Below are positions 50,801 to 60,363 of a stretch of DNA of 64,000 nucleotides, one piece after another. Numbering within the stretch: position 1 is the stretch's first letter; each line of letters begins with the position of its first letter. Origin of the DNA: Tipula vernalis (taxonomy: Eukaryota > Arthropoda > Insecta > Diptera > Tipulidae); the NCBI GenBank assembly GCA_958295665.1, contig OY282558.1, forward strand, positions 309,228,092 to 309,292,091, in the 5' to 3' direction. The position numbers and the translations under genes are program-made. Under the pieces are notes generated by a model. That model worked only from the letters and a program-made list of their open reading frames with translations, made no database searches and had not been told where the DNA came from.

Positions 50801-53800
50801 GTGAACCAGTGCGTTGTCTTGAAGAAAGAGCACTTTTTTCTTCTTTAAATGTGGTTGTTTTTCCTTGATTGCATCAACCAATTGATCCAATAATGCACGA
50901 TAATACTTTCCTGTGATTGTGGATCCTTTTTCAAGATAATCGATGAGAAATATTCCGTGTGCATCCCAAAATACAGTGACCATAACCTTGCCAGCCGATT
51001 TCACTGCCTTTGCCTTCTTCGGAGCACTTCCACCAGCTTCCACCCATTGGTTCGATTGATTTTTGGTTTCAGGTGTGTAGTGGTGGACCCACGTTTCATC
51101 AACAGTAATTAATCGACGCCAAAAATCAACAGGATTACGCTTTATCATGTCCAAACACCGCTGTGAAGTGGTCTGTCGAACTCGTTTTCAACCTCCTGTT
51201 GATGGTATTGTTGCAGTGCTTCTTCGGCCGCGTTTAAATTCACCAATCCAATATTTTACCATGTAATCTGACGGAGCAGACTCACCGTAATGTTTATCGA
51301 GCTTTTCTTTTGTCTCTTTCGCCGTTTTCCCTTTCAAATAATAGTGTTTAATCACTGCACGAAATTCGTTTTTTTCCATTTTTCAAGAAACACAAAAGTG
51401 GCTTACTTCAAACGACTACAACAAATAAACTAATCGATGAATTTGGGTGAAATTTTAACACCTGGCGTTTGACAGATCGCAATTTCTAAAAAACAAAAAA
51501 ATTTTATGTTTGTGCTGCCATCTAGCGCTAGGTAGCTTCATTTTCAATCCGCCCTCGTATTCGTAGAAATAATTTTTTGTCAAAATTTTTTAACAATTTA
51601 AATTTAAAGGTTAATATTTTCGTGCTGTGGAATAAATTTAAAAAACCAGTTGCTGCATTTTTTTTAATGTTGCCAATGGCTTTATTCTTGAATCTTTCTA
51701 CATAAGAAACTTACAAGAAATAATCAAATCTTAAGCCAAAATGATTACATCTTCTAAGTCTTAACCAATGTCAATACTTATTGTTAGTGCTCACAATTTA
51801 ATTATTTTAAATTATACATACTTATTTGTATACATCGAATTAAATTTACAGGTTCACAGGTTCATCAGTCCGCGTGGATTTGTTCTTCTGAGTCGCCTAA
51901 ACCGCCCAGTTTTAGTATCTCCCTCGCCAATTCGTTAGGATGTGCTTCTAGTTTTGAGTAATATTTCGAACTGAATTCTTACTAGTAGTATTATTAGTAT
52001 ATTACTATTTCGAATATATCAAGGAGCATTGGTAATATTGCGAAGTATTTTCGCTTGGGTTCGTTGCAGGAGTTCTTTGTTTGAAGCGCTGGTGGATCCC
52101 CATAACTGAATACCATATGTCCATATGGGTTTCATTATCGCTTTGTACAGTAAAACTTTATTGGCTAATGACAACTGAGGTTTTCTTCCCATCAGCCAAT
52201 TCATTTTGGAAAATGTAATTTTTATTTGATTGCGCTTTGTTTCAATTTGATTTTTCCTCGTTAACCTAAGTATTTTACCTTCGTTTGTTGAGAAATATTT
52301 TTATCGTTTTATTTCACTGGTGAGCAGGTGCGTTTGTTCAGCGTGAATGTGACGTGAGTTGATTTGTTTTCGTTCACTTTTATTCGCCATGCCTTCAGCC
52401 AATCCGTGACTTTGTTTAAATGATTCTGTAATTCCTTTGAGGCAATTTCAGGATTAGTGTGAGACACCAGGATGGCCGTGTCATCGGCAAATGTTGATAT
52501 TATTACTTTGTTGGTTACAGGCTCGATGTATAAGATTCATATTTGATTTAAATAAGAAACGAATGAATCTGATTCAATTCAAATGGGAATCTAATACATC
52601 GAAGACTCGATCACGTTCGAATCGAATTCCCTAATAGCCTCACAGATTAATCAAAAAGTAATTCTTGAGAATCATAAGTAATCCACAAAACATATAAAGT
52701 ATATTTTAAAGCATTCCAAGACCCTGTACCTCGATTCGAACACTGACAATTCGCTTTAAAAAATTAGAAATAAATAATGCCCAAATCTATTTTTACTCGG
52801 GCCAAGAAATGTAATTTATAGAACATGGCGGGCGAATTTGTTTTAAAATCTAGATCAATTCAGTAATGTTAGGATATATTTCTGAAGAAATTCTCAATAT
52901 ATCCTGCAAATGACTATTGATGATTGAATGGTCGCGATTTGTTTTGTGTGAACTATGATCTGATAAGTTTATTATTACTAAATACTGTATTACCAAAGTC
53001 ATGCGACTTTAAAGCGCCTTTTGGAAAAAACGCCACAAATTTTCCTTACCCTATTATTTGTAGAATCGTCAATCCGATAATTTGTTTTTGCCGGCTTCAT
53101 TTGAGGCTAGGTTTGTTCCTTTGTATGTTTAAGAGCTGCCAAATGTTGGTAATATTATTTATGTAAGAATTTTTTTGCGCTGACTATAATTTGCTATGGC
53201 GACTGGAATTGTGAATATTTTTATTATTTATCTAATAAATCAAACTTTTATAACATGACAAATACAAAATACAAAATATGTAAGGAGAATTCTTTATTGA
53301 ATAATCGATAGTGTCGGATTCTCCTTTTATAAAAAAAGAAATAAATCTTGTAAGATACTTAAAAATAAATATGTAATACTTACAACATACAAATCAGCTC
53401 ACCAAGTACAGCAAAACAAACAAAAAAATATGCCATAGTTCTTTTTTTTTTTTTTTGAAATTACGAGTACACCAGAAATGTTCCCATACACTTATGTAAA
53501 TTTTAGAACTATTAAAAATCATCGGAAATTGAAATGTTCCATCATAATTTGTGTTACTTTTTCCTATATTTTTCTGGCGCAAATCCACATGCTCTAAAAT
53601 AAAAAAGGCCAGAAAATCTTGTTGGAAAATGCCAGGTATATTACTTTTCATTTCTACCAGCATTATCAAGAGGAAAAAAGCCACATTAATTTTTAGTTGT
53701 ATTAAAGCAAGCTCATGCAAGGTTTTTATTTCCCTTTTCGAGAATTAACACAGAACCAAGCAAATTTAAGCAAGCAGCCGAGGTTGGTTTAGTTGTTTTT

Positions 53801-56800
53801 CTATGATAGTGGACTTTATTCACAAATTATAAAAGAAATAAAGCTCACAGTATTATGTCTCAAACAATTTCTTATTGTCCAGTGATTTCTGACAACATTC
53901 AAGTATTTCTGTAAATTTTATAAATTTTGAATTCGATAAAATAAAAAATACATATATTCAAAATATTTTCAGTTTTGATTTTTCTTGAAAATTACGTCAG
54001 AGATTCTGTAGTAATTTCCATTAATTTTCTGATACATATTTCCAAACCACTCTTGTTTAAATTACTAATTTTGTTTTTTTCCAATTATTTTGAACCCCGT
54101 TAAATTTCAACAATAATTTTAAAAATATAAAAAAAAAAATTTGGCGCAAATTCATCTGGCTAAATTCATTGGACCTTTTCATATTGCCTAAATTTTATTA
54201 TTACAATTTTCGTTCATTTGATCAACAAAATTTAATAAAAATGCAAATGTTTAAGCTCAGGAATTTTAATTGTTTCCTGTTTCTCAGGAGTTATCACGCG
54301 CCTATAATTTCAAGCCGCGGGCCAAATTTGGGCCGATATACGATAAAAAAGAACCGCTAAGGATGAAGTAATAAATACAAAGAGTATTCAGAAGCGGATC
54401 GGCCAAATAAATATTTAATGAATTACTGTTTAAAATCTTTCTTTTATTTTACTTGTTGCTTATTCCATAGCATTTTTGCCCTCTACTTTAGATCATTAAC
54501 ACAACATTAACAAGCAACTCCGATGATGGTGTCATTTAAGGAATGCGTCTCTTTATATATTTAGTCACAACGGTGTCGTTGAATCAACGTCAACCCTAAG
54601 GCCCTGCCCTAATAATGTGATAGTATTGTGATAATTTGTGACATGTAAGAAATTTTCCGATTTACCCCAGAAATTCGGCTTTGAAGGGTTTATTTTGGTA
54701 AAAATTCAGCTTTATTGTGGAAAAATGGTTACAAATCGATCATTCAAAATATTGTCCAAGGCCAGCCACCACCTTTTCCCATCTTTTTGTTAATAGGTGG
54801 ATTCCACGTCGAAAGAACGACACATTTTTAGAGGCTATCTATGAATCGACCCATTTTTTGATATCATCATAAGATTGGAGGCACTGCTCAGACAATCATC
54901 GAAATAAATAGACAGTAATCAGAAGAGCAATATCTGGAGAATATGCCGGGTTTAATTAGGACATTCCATTTAAGCGCTTTTAACGTTTCCTTGACCGATT
55001 TCGCAACATGAGGCTGAGCGTTGTCGTACTGTAAAATCACTTTATGTTGTCTTTTTGCGTAATCTGGCCGTTTTTGTTTCAATGCTCGGCTCAATTGCAT
55101 CAATTGTGGATGATAGCTTCCGCAATGATGATTTCGTTGGGTTGGAGCAGCTCATAATACACAACACCCAGCTGATCTCAACAAATACAGAGCATGAGCT
55201 TACTGCCTTACCGCCTGATCTGCACCATAATTTTTTGTGCTTCGGATTACCGCAGCGTATCCAATTCTCATCATCCGTCACGATTCGATATGGCTTCAAC
55301 TCGTACGGCATGCAATTTCCTTGCTTGTTAATCATTCCAATGGTATTTAAACATTTGGAAATCTTTATTCCTGCTCGAGGCAAGTAGTATTCTTTTGATT
55401 ATAGATTTGAAAGCTAGAAATCAATGTTTGTTAGCCAAATTATTCAGTAAGTATAGACAAAGCTCGGTTGCAAATACAGAAATATTAATGGGACAAATGT
55501 TTATTTCAATTAAAAGAGAATAATCATGTAGGTAAGTAGCTATTCTTACTAACAGAGCACAGAGCATCTTGCTTCACCGTGGGAGAGGAGTCTTCTTACC
55601 ATTGTAGCCCACCAAATTTTATTTTTTATGATTAAGATATTGTAAGCAATAAGATCCTAAAGTGAAGTATGTATCTCTGATGTTTTTGGAGGTATCGCAG
55701 TAGTAAAAGTAAATTCACCCTTGTCACAGTTTGTATTTGTACTTCAGCCACAAGAAGCTGAATTGCTTTTATTACTATTCTGGTCCCATTTCATGAGCTC
55801 CAACTTTAACCTGCATTTGGTGAGGTGGAACTCTGTTGGATAGAGTTGATGATTTAATACTACCTAATTGATGACTGTTTCAATTGATTTGTAAATATTG
55901 TTGAATAGTTTGGGGCAGTTATTAATTAACAAAATTAACTTATTTTTTATACCAATTTTGCTGTTTCACACAATCGGCAACATCTTTGAAGTGATAATGA
56001 AAGTTTGTAAAAAACTCTTTTCTATTAATACATTAACTTTTTGCACCACTCTGCTGAGTGTAGAATGTGTAATAGATATAATGACTTTGGTGTTAGAGTC
56101 TATAAGACTTTTACTTTACCAAGCTATAGCCAATTCTTATGAAATAGACTTGAAGTGGTCAAAGAATACAAATAAAAAATATTGTCCTACATATTATCGA
56201 AACGTAAAACTTTTTTTAACATTTTTTTAAATTCTATTGTAATACATACCAAATTTAAAGAAATGAGTTTTTAAGACTTGCATATATTGATATTTAAATA
56301 AAAAAATTTTATTTTCAGTTTCATGTGGCAGATATGTAGCCATATTCCGCAAACATTACTAATGCAACCAGATATAACATGTATAGCAGCACAATTGTCC
56401 GTTTCGTTCTTCATCGAAACATTCATACACGCAAAAGAAAAGGTATTCAGTAAAGTTATATTAATTTAATAATGCTAATAACAATTTTTATTTAGCCAAC
56501 AATGGTGCTTTGGGTAGAACTGCTAACAAAACAGTTTAATTCCAATCAAGAAGCTTGTGAATGGTTTTTAACCCATATGTCTACAGAGCCATGGTGGCCT
56601 GTACAAGTCCTAATTCAATGTCCAAATCAAATGGTTCGTCAAATGTTTCAAAGGCTGGTTATACACGTTATACAGCGACTAAGGTTTCTGCCGCTATTTT
56701 GTTTTTGTATATTTTAAATTATGCATAAATAAAATGCAATAATTTTTTTTAGATCACCACAATGCTCCCTTTATTTAAAAATCGATACTGATGACGAAGG

Positions 56801-59800
56801 AAAAGAGGTCATTGGTAATGCCTCGTGTGTCACTAGATTCATAAAATCTTTGATTTTGTTGCTAGAACATGGAGCGAAAGCGCATTTACGGCATTTGTCG
56901 GAATTTTTTGGCCTTCTATACGAATTTTCACGAATGGGCGAGGAAGAAACATTATTCCTGTTACAAATTAATGTAATTCGGAGCGTTGCTGATTTCTATT
57001 TGGGACATAAAACTACGCCAGATTGTGTAAGTGGCAATTTTATTAATTTTATTTCCACACAATTTTTTTATTTTCTAAAGATTCATTTACATTGTTTATT
57101 TTTTTCAGATTGAGAAAGGTTCGGACAATGAAGAGAATTCATCGGACGAGGAACTCTCATCGTTATCGGTTGATAAAACTAGACCAGCATCATTAGATAA
57201 AATGATCGCATTGGTAGCGAATTTAGTAGAGCGCTCTCGGGGCTCCGATTTGCGATTGCACTTATCTTCGAAAGATTATAGTGCCATAGCTGGAGGAAAA
57301 GGTTTTCCATTTCTATATCAACAGATTAAAGATAATATAAATCCACATCAAACGCGTCATTTAATTCATGCATTGTGCCGATGGGATGAACGTCTAGCAA
57401 ATCAAATAATCTCGATGTTATTCGGTGCGGTAACAAAACATACAGAATTATGCGGTCCATTTTTTAAACTGTTGACTCTTTTAACTGAATCATCTGGTGG
57501 TCCGTCTGGTTTGCCATGTTTTTCACAATTAGTACTTCAGCGAGTTTGGGACGCTGCAGAATATTGTCCTCAATCAGCCCTTGATTGGCTAGCAGTACAA
57601 GCACCACGAAATAAAATTGCTCATGCATGGATTTTACAATCAGCTGAGAGTTGGGTTGAACAATTTTTATTAGCGCATAATAATTCGCGAGTGCGAAATG
57701 CAGCCGCATATTTATTAGTATCCTTAGTGCCTTCACAGACATTTAGAACAAATTATCGCACACATCATAAAGTTACTTTGCATGCGGCACAACGTGAATT
57801 AACAGGCGATGCTCAACTGATATTACACACAATTTTAAATCTACTTCTTCGTTTATTGAGAGCAGCTCGGGCATATACTGATATTTCAGTCCATGGTACA
57901 GGAAAATTAACCGCTTATTTCACATTAATGACTTACTGTATGGTTTCAAAAACTGAAAAATTAATGTTAGGACCACATATTCGTGCTCTCTGGGAATTAT
58001 TTCATCCAAGATTATCCGAACCGTCAGTACCCGTACATCACAACAAACAAGCATTATTAGTTTTTTGGCATCATGCGACTAATGAATGTCCGGAAAATGC
58101 ACAATTCGTTGCACATTGTACGGAAATTACACGAAATATAGCATTTAATTATATTTTGGCAGACCACGATGATTCAGAAATTGTTACTTATAATCGAGCT
58201 ATGTTACCAGCATATTACGGATTATTGAGATTATGTTGTCAACAAAATCGTCAGTTAACGCGACAATTGGCAGCACACCAAAATTTACAATGGGCGTTTA
58301 AGAATATAACACCACACCCAACGCAATATGCGATGGCTGTAGATGAGCTATTTCGATTAATGACGTTGTTTGCCGCTCGACATCCCGATGCAAATGAAGC
58401 CGAACAAAGAGAAATTTCTACATTCCGTCGTACTACGATGTCTGCCTATTTATCTGGTTTAGATGCTCGGGTTTCTTGGGGTACGTTAATCGCAGCATTG
58501 CGTATATTAGTGGACAATGATGAGGATCGTTTATTTGTTATATACAATGGTGGAATATCAATGGCGTTTGATGCGCTTCATACATTACACTCGATGTATC
58601 ATGAAGCTACGGCATGTCATGTTTCCGGTGATTTGCAAGAATTGCTTGCTGAACTAGTATTGTTAATAGGAATATTAAAAAATCGTGATTTACGTAAACC
58701 TCGGCCTCAAAATGGTATAATGAAAGGGTTGCCAGATGCTGTCCGTCGATTAGCCACTCTGTTGAACACATTCAATTCTCCAGAGATGCGAAATTTTGCG
58801 CTTGATGTATTAAAGGAGCTGGTTAAAAATTGTTATGTGGAAGTGACCACAATATTAATACCATTATTAACCCATAGTCACGTAGCTGCACAGAATTCAT
58901 CACATTCGTTTGGCCCACTTGGGCCATTTTTCCCACGTCGTGGAACGAAAAACAATTGGTCGGCCTTGACCAAGAATACTCCTAGACCACCACGTCCTAT
59001 GTTACAAATGAGCATTCCACAATCACAAATCATGCAAAATGGAGTGGATGAAGAATATGATGCCGCTTTAGAGGCATTCTATAAACCATACCATGATTTT
59101 CTTGATGTTATGTTCCGCATGGCAGTAAATTTGAACCAATTCACTGAATCTCATGTAAATTTAAGTTGTCTAGCTGGTCTGGAAGCTGCACCGTTACATT
59201 TTAATTTATTTCCAAAATTTTGGGTTGGAATTCATAATAATAAAAATACCAATAAGTGAGGAATACAATTACGGCAAAATTCAGGATAATATTTTATCAA
59301 CTCAATTTTCAATTTATTTTTTTTAGATACGTTGATTTAATATTAGATAATCCATATCTCGTTGAATACATCGATACAGTTTTAAGAGACGAACGAATAT
59401 CATTAAATGATCCCATTATTTATAGTTTTATGGAAATATATTATCCAAAAGTAAGTTAAATACATTTTAAGCGCTTCAGTTTAAAAACGTTTCTCTGCAT
59501 TATTTAATCTAGGCCACATCACGATTAGCTATACCTCGTCTGATTGATACAATTTGTCAAACGTTACCGTCTAAGGAAAATTTACATGATTTATGTGCAG
59601 ATTTATATGCAATACGAATAATTGCGCAATCTACAGGAATACCACCATCAGTGCATAAATTATTAAAAACATGCCTTCAGACTATTGTTACCCGTTATAA
59701 GGATTTATTTAGTCAAGATGGTAAGTTTAAAATCGAATAACGCAGAATATGTTTTATTAATAAATTTTTTTAGAATCTCCTCCCAAAAAACGCAAAATGA

Positions 59801-60363
59801 GTTCACATGAACATGGGAATGATGCGTCAGAGATAGAAAATAATAAAACCGATAGTTCTGTAGAAGATCTACCAAAATCTGAGTTAGTACCTATCAAAGA
59901 GGCAAAAAATGACAATTTGGATTCACAAACAGAAAATAAGCCAAATGCAAATGATGGAGAAGAGAATGTTGATAAAGTTGATTCGACAGATAAAACGAGT
60001 AATGCGCATGAAGAGCAAGATGAAATAGTAGATATTGAAATGGATTCACCATTAATAGCGGCAGCATCAATAACGGAAGAATCGTCAACAAGTAAATTAG
60101 CAACAGAAAGTACTAATAAACAAGAAGCACCAGCTGGTTCAGCTGCTTGTAAAACAATTATTACAAATGCTAGTGCTACATCGAACCCTACCACTTCTTC
60201 ATCAGCTAATTCTACATCAATAACAACCACTACAACTGCATCTGCGACTAAAACGGAAAAATTAAACATAAATGATGATGATAAAAGTTGTTTGCACAAA
60301 AACATTGAAAATAATATAGAAAAAATATTAAATTGTTTTCCCGATAATGATACTAAATCATAA
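26834..60363 (+). CDS. puf: USP34-type ubiquitin carboxyl-terminal hydrolase (puffyeye ortholog)
   Basis: A giant C19-family deubiquitinase. Seventeen exons: 26834-26876, 27062-27158, 27239-29525, 29599-29805, 29896-30551, 30618-32040, 32101-32190, 32283-33822, 33889-34253, 34313-34908, 56319-56442, 56496-56683, 56753-57026, 57109-59255, 59327-59450, 59513-59720, 59774-60363. All introns are GT-AG and phases match, totalling 3652 residues (human USP34: about 3550). Exon 1 gives MCDVCTEFLHLLVS, like the USP34 start MCENCADLVEVL. A long helical N-terminal part with an acidic Ser-rich stretch is followed by a ubiquitin-like segment in exon 6. The catalytic domain has GLTNLGATCYMAS (Cys1888), two CxxC zinc pairs, GTADGGHYYSF (His2192) and LLFNDAEV (Asp2215). 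The C-terminal helical repeats match USP34; exon 17 has a PPKKRK nuclear-signal-like motif. An Asn-rich insertion lies in exon 10. Confidence 0.95.
36127..36346. mobile_element. Tigger/pogo-like MITE
   Basis: The ends read ACCTGTCCCTCG and its complement CGAGGGACAGGT, with TA on both sides. The interior has repeated CCGTGTTAATCA-type words. The 220-bp size and the ends fit a TA-inserting MITE. Confidence 0.65.
36347..36617. repeat. Inverted-repeat element adjacent to the previous MITE
   Basis: ACATCGCTCATTTGCTG at about 36346-36362 is mirrored by CAGCAAATGAGCGATAT at about 36598-36614, each followed inward by a CAATAGTGACA-like word and ACTCAAAAATTACTATT. Non-coding. Confidence 0.55.
36987..38303. 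mobile_element. Large palindromic element with a nested MITE
   Basis: Sequence around AAATACCAAAATATAAAAA (37056) and about 250 bp of flanking DNA recur in reverse complement at about 37935-38303, with moderate divergence. The GTGGTCACAAATCATAATG word (37231) and its complement (37938) bracket the inserted TTAA MITE 37462-37931. A further palindrome of about 40-bp arms lies at 37990-38130. Confidence 0.6.
37462..37931. mobile_element. MITE of the GGCCCTTTCCGAAAG family, copy 2
   Basis: TTAA at 37458-37461 and 37932-37935 flanks the element exactly. Almost the whole 470 bp is one palindrome: terminal CCCTTTCCGAAAGTTATAC, then GAACGCGTTTC blocks and GAATTGATTTCACATACTT near the centre at about 37700. 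Copy 1 is 23403-23728. Confidence 0.8.
38595..38890. repeat. Partial MITE of the GCATTCACAATG family plus spacer
   Basis: GAGCATTCGCAATG followed by CTTACAGGTTTGTATG at 38595-38645 matches the left half of the MITEs at 39345 and 39661. The rest up to the LINE fragment is unremarkable. Confidence 0.4.
38891..39240 (+). pseudogene. Fragment of an I/R1-like LINE, post-RT region
   Basis: The frame 38894-39202 includes TRTKYADIITPI and, further on, MLKTTPIPTLLAEFATLPAE, which matches the region after the RT domain of I-clade LINEs (consensus like R-STPIP-LLAEAGE-P). No RT core, EN or tail is present. Confidence 0.45.
39345..39484. mobile_element. MITE, GCATTCACAATG family
   Basis: A 140-bp palindrome: ACATTCACAATG...CTTACAGGTTTGTAT on the left, and the complement through CATTGTGAATGCTCT on the right, with a TTTTTGTTCGTTATGTT centre. 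Confidence 0.7.
39661..39814. mobile_element. MITE, GCATTCACAATG family, second copy
   Basis: Ends ACAGAGCATTCACAATG and its exact complement. The interior again contains TTTGACTTACAGGTTTGTAT and an ACGAACACAAATTTTTGTTCGT centre. Length 154 bp. Confidence 0.75.
40045..40860 (-). pseudogene. Decayed mariner transposase
   Basis: On the minus strand, an N-terminal KYWVAEFKQGR-like block at about 40740-40700 and VTKIHKMVLDN are followed by a GKVMA block at about 40380 and, at about 40250-40180, HSSDLAPSDYFLFPNFKKW, the mariner third-Asp motif. Many stops and deletions are present. No terminal repeats were recognised. Confidence 0.6.
41134..43708 (-). mobile_element. Tc1-like transposon, interrupted by a second transposon
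   Basis: The terminal repeats are CAGTGGCGGACAATACTGTT and its near complement, with TA on both sides (41132-41133, 43709-43710). Without the 1268-bp insert the length is about 1.3 kb, normal for Tc1-like elements. Transposase pieces are on the minus strand: a helix-turn-helix part at 43395-43222 (TATETDEVLKSEFGLNVQDK), then after the insert ITLSDETKINRIG and MKFDGGSLM (about 41870-41730), and TFIHDSVQKHKAKITKTWF (41600-41530). Several frame breaks show it is dead. Confidence 0.8.
41949..43216 (-). mobile_element. IS630/Tc1/mariner-superfamily element nested in the Tc1 copy
   Basis: The ends read AGGGTGGGCCA and its complement TGGCCCACCCT, with TA on both sides (41947-41948, 43217-43218). 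The transposase lies on the minus strand in three frames: 43028-42750 (MCAKLRADFVRNEAAGAAYV, a helix-turn-helix part), 42763-42485 (IIFSDEAHFHLGGYVNKQN, first catalytic Asp) and 42435-42229 (WFQQDRAPCHTA, second Asp; WPPRSCDLTLLDYYL, third). Two frameshifts break it. This family is common in insect genomes. Confidence 0.8.
43715..44330 (-). pseudogene. Penelope-like element fragment with GIY-YIG-like domain
   Basis: The minus-strand frame 43947-43712 reads NTVVYKLTN..GQTDRSFKQGYQEHIR, resembling the YKLTC..C...YIGQTGRSF..R..EH core of the Penelope GIY-YIG endonuclease, with the central C..C..YI deleted. Upstream on the same strand, up to about 44330, short frames such as AKKFQHNEYVEILKHVN fit the linker after the RT. 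No RT core is left. Confidence 0.45.
44448..46100. mobile_element. Foldback element with about 95-bp inverted ends
   Basis: Sequence from ACCCTAGATACACTGCG at 44450 through AACCTCGATTT to about 44545 is mirrored at about 46003-46097 with a few differences. Inner segments (around 45180-45300 and 45950-45995, ATCTATAATTC...) also pair partly. The 1.65-kb interior contains no convincing gene, only chance frames of up to 112 codons. Confidence 0.6.
46277..46390. mobile_element. Short TA-type MITE
   Basis: CACCCCTCGATTTACGTAAT at the left and its near complement at the right (to 46390) leave only a 40-bp centre. The CCCTCG word in the ends resembles the MITE at 36127. Confidence 0.65.
46391..46915. 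other. Non-coding DNA downstream of the protease gene
   Basis: It contains the likely 3' end of the protease transcript (an AATAAA on the minus strand near 46870). Nothing else was recognised. Confidence 0.35.
46916..48287 (-). CDS. CLIP-domain serine protease, snake-like (CLIPC type)
   Basis: A secreted zymogen nested in puf intron 10, opposite strand. Exons: 48287-48197, 48136-47927, 47862-47589, 47522-46916, all GT-AG, 393 residues. The N-terminus MRNTSTLPILNLVLIYLATL is a signal peptide. A clip domain follows with six cysteines ending in IVCCP. A linker leads to the activation site at AIPL-IIGG, so cleavage would follow Leu as in CLIPC proteases. The catalytic triad is His185 (TAGHC), Asp237 (YNDIALLKL) and Ser336 (CQGDSGGPL); Asp330 in the S1 pocket predicts trypsin-like cutting after Arg/Lys. 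KGIIEKQLCAGS and ITSFGIGC match Drosophila snake closely. Likely a middle member of a developmental or immune proteolytic cascade; which one cannot be told. Confidence 0.9.
48288..49846. other. Non-coding DNA, including the protease promoter
   Basis: AT-rich. The protease 5' UTR and promoter should lie at its left edge on the minus strand. At 49195-49245 a TTGTTATTTGTATA word repeats. No transposon ends or genes were recognised. Confidence 0.35.
49847..50193 (+). mobile_element. Mariner copy A, 5' end only
   Basis: Begins with TA-CGAGGGCGGATTGAAAATG, continues through an A-rich start region and the transposase N-terminus (NEFRAVIKHYY with one extra base, then KYWIAEFKR), and stops where copy B begins. 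It is nearly identical to the reverse complement of the right part of copy B. Confidence 0.8.
50196..51557 (-). mobile_element. Mariner copy B, complete ends, defective transposase
   Basis: 29-bp terminal repeats CGAGGGCGGATTGAAAATGA... at both ends, TA at 50194-50195 and 51558-51559. The element is 1362 bp. Its high similarity to copy A suggests fairly recent activity. Confidence 0.88.
50426..51379 (-). pseudogene. Mariner transposase with internal deletion and stop
   Basis: The N-terminal helix-turn-helix block is 51379-51188 (MEKNEFRAVIKHYY to the IPSTGG end). The catalytic block is 51154-50669 with VDETWVHHY (first Asp), FLQDNALVHTA (second) and PYSPDLAPSDFFLFP (third), a mariner D,D34D arrangement. 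The roughly 80 residues that normally join the blocks are missing at about 51180, and a stop at 50669 cuts off the tail, which continues in frame to 50426 (FISNEEVI...). Confidence 0.85.
51845..52520 (-). pseudogene. Jockey-like LINE fragment, 3' part of RT
   Basis: On the minus strand from 52520: FADDTAIL (catalytic Asp pair), then WLKAWRIKVNENKS, NWLMGRKPQLSLANKVLLYK and PIWTYGIQLWGS. The order matches the LINE at 1-3480 but the sequence is diverged, so it is another family member. It ends near 51845; the 5' side is truncated. Confidence 0.75.
52521..54600. other. Non-coding AT-rich DNA
   Basis: A small palindrome (TCGATGTATAAGATTC / GAATCTAATACATCGA) lies at about 52521-52605. Otherwise no gene, transposon end or RNA gene was recognised. 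The frames of up to 108 codons here look like chance. Confidence 0.4.
54620..55385 (-). pseudogene. Second mariner-family transposase remnant
   Basis: On the minus strand: LPRAGIKISKCLNTIGMINK-like text (first residues at 55383), YRIVTDDENWIRC (first Asp motif), then KVILQYDNAQPHVAKSVKET (second) and a damaged third motif near 54900. The sequence type differs from the mariner at 50196. Stops and frameshifts are frequent. Confidence 0.65.
55386..56318. other. End of puf intron 10, nothing recognised
   Basis: AT-rich; the only functional signal seen is the polypyrimidine tract and acceptor at 56310-56318. Confidence 0.4.

Larger units (their letters stand above)
34909..56318 (+). other. puf intron 10, 21.4 kb, hosting a gene and many transposons
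   Basis: The donor AG-GTAAGA follows the codons of HTYF and the acceptor TTTTCAG precedes SFMWQIC; USP34 is continuous across this point (HTYFGFMWQLC), so this is one intron. All other puf introns are 52 to 185 bp. It holds a minus-strand CLIP protease and mariner, Tc1, LINE, Penelope-like and MITE sequences, itemised separately. The first 1.2 kb (34909-36126) contains nothing recognisable. Confidence 0.9.

Noticed and set aside
59757..60305. 182-codon minus-strand frame rich in Val, Leu and Ser
   Set aside because: Complement of the acidic, Ser/Thr-rich puf exon 17; no homology pattern and no start context.
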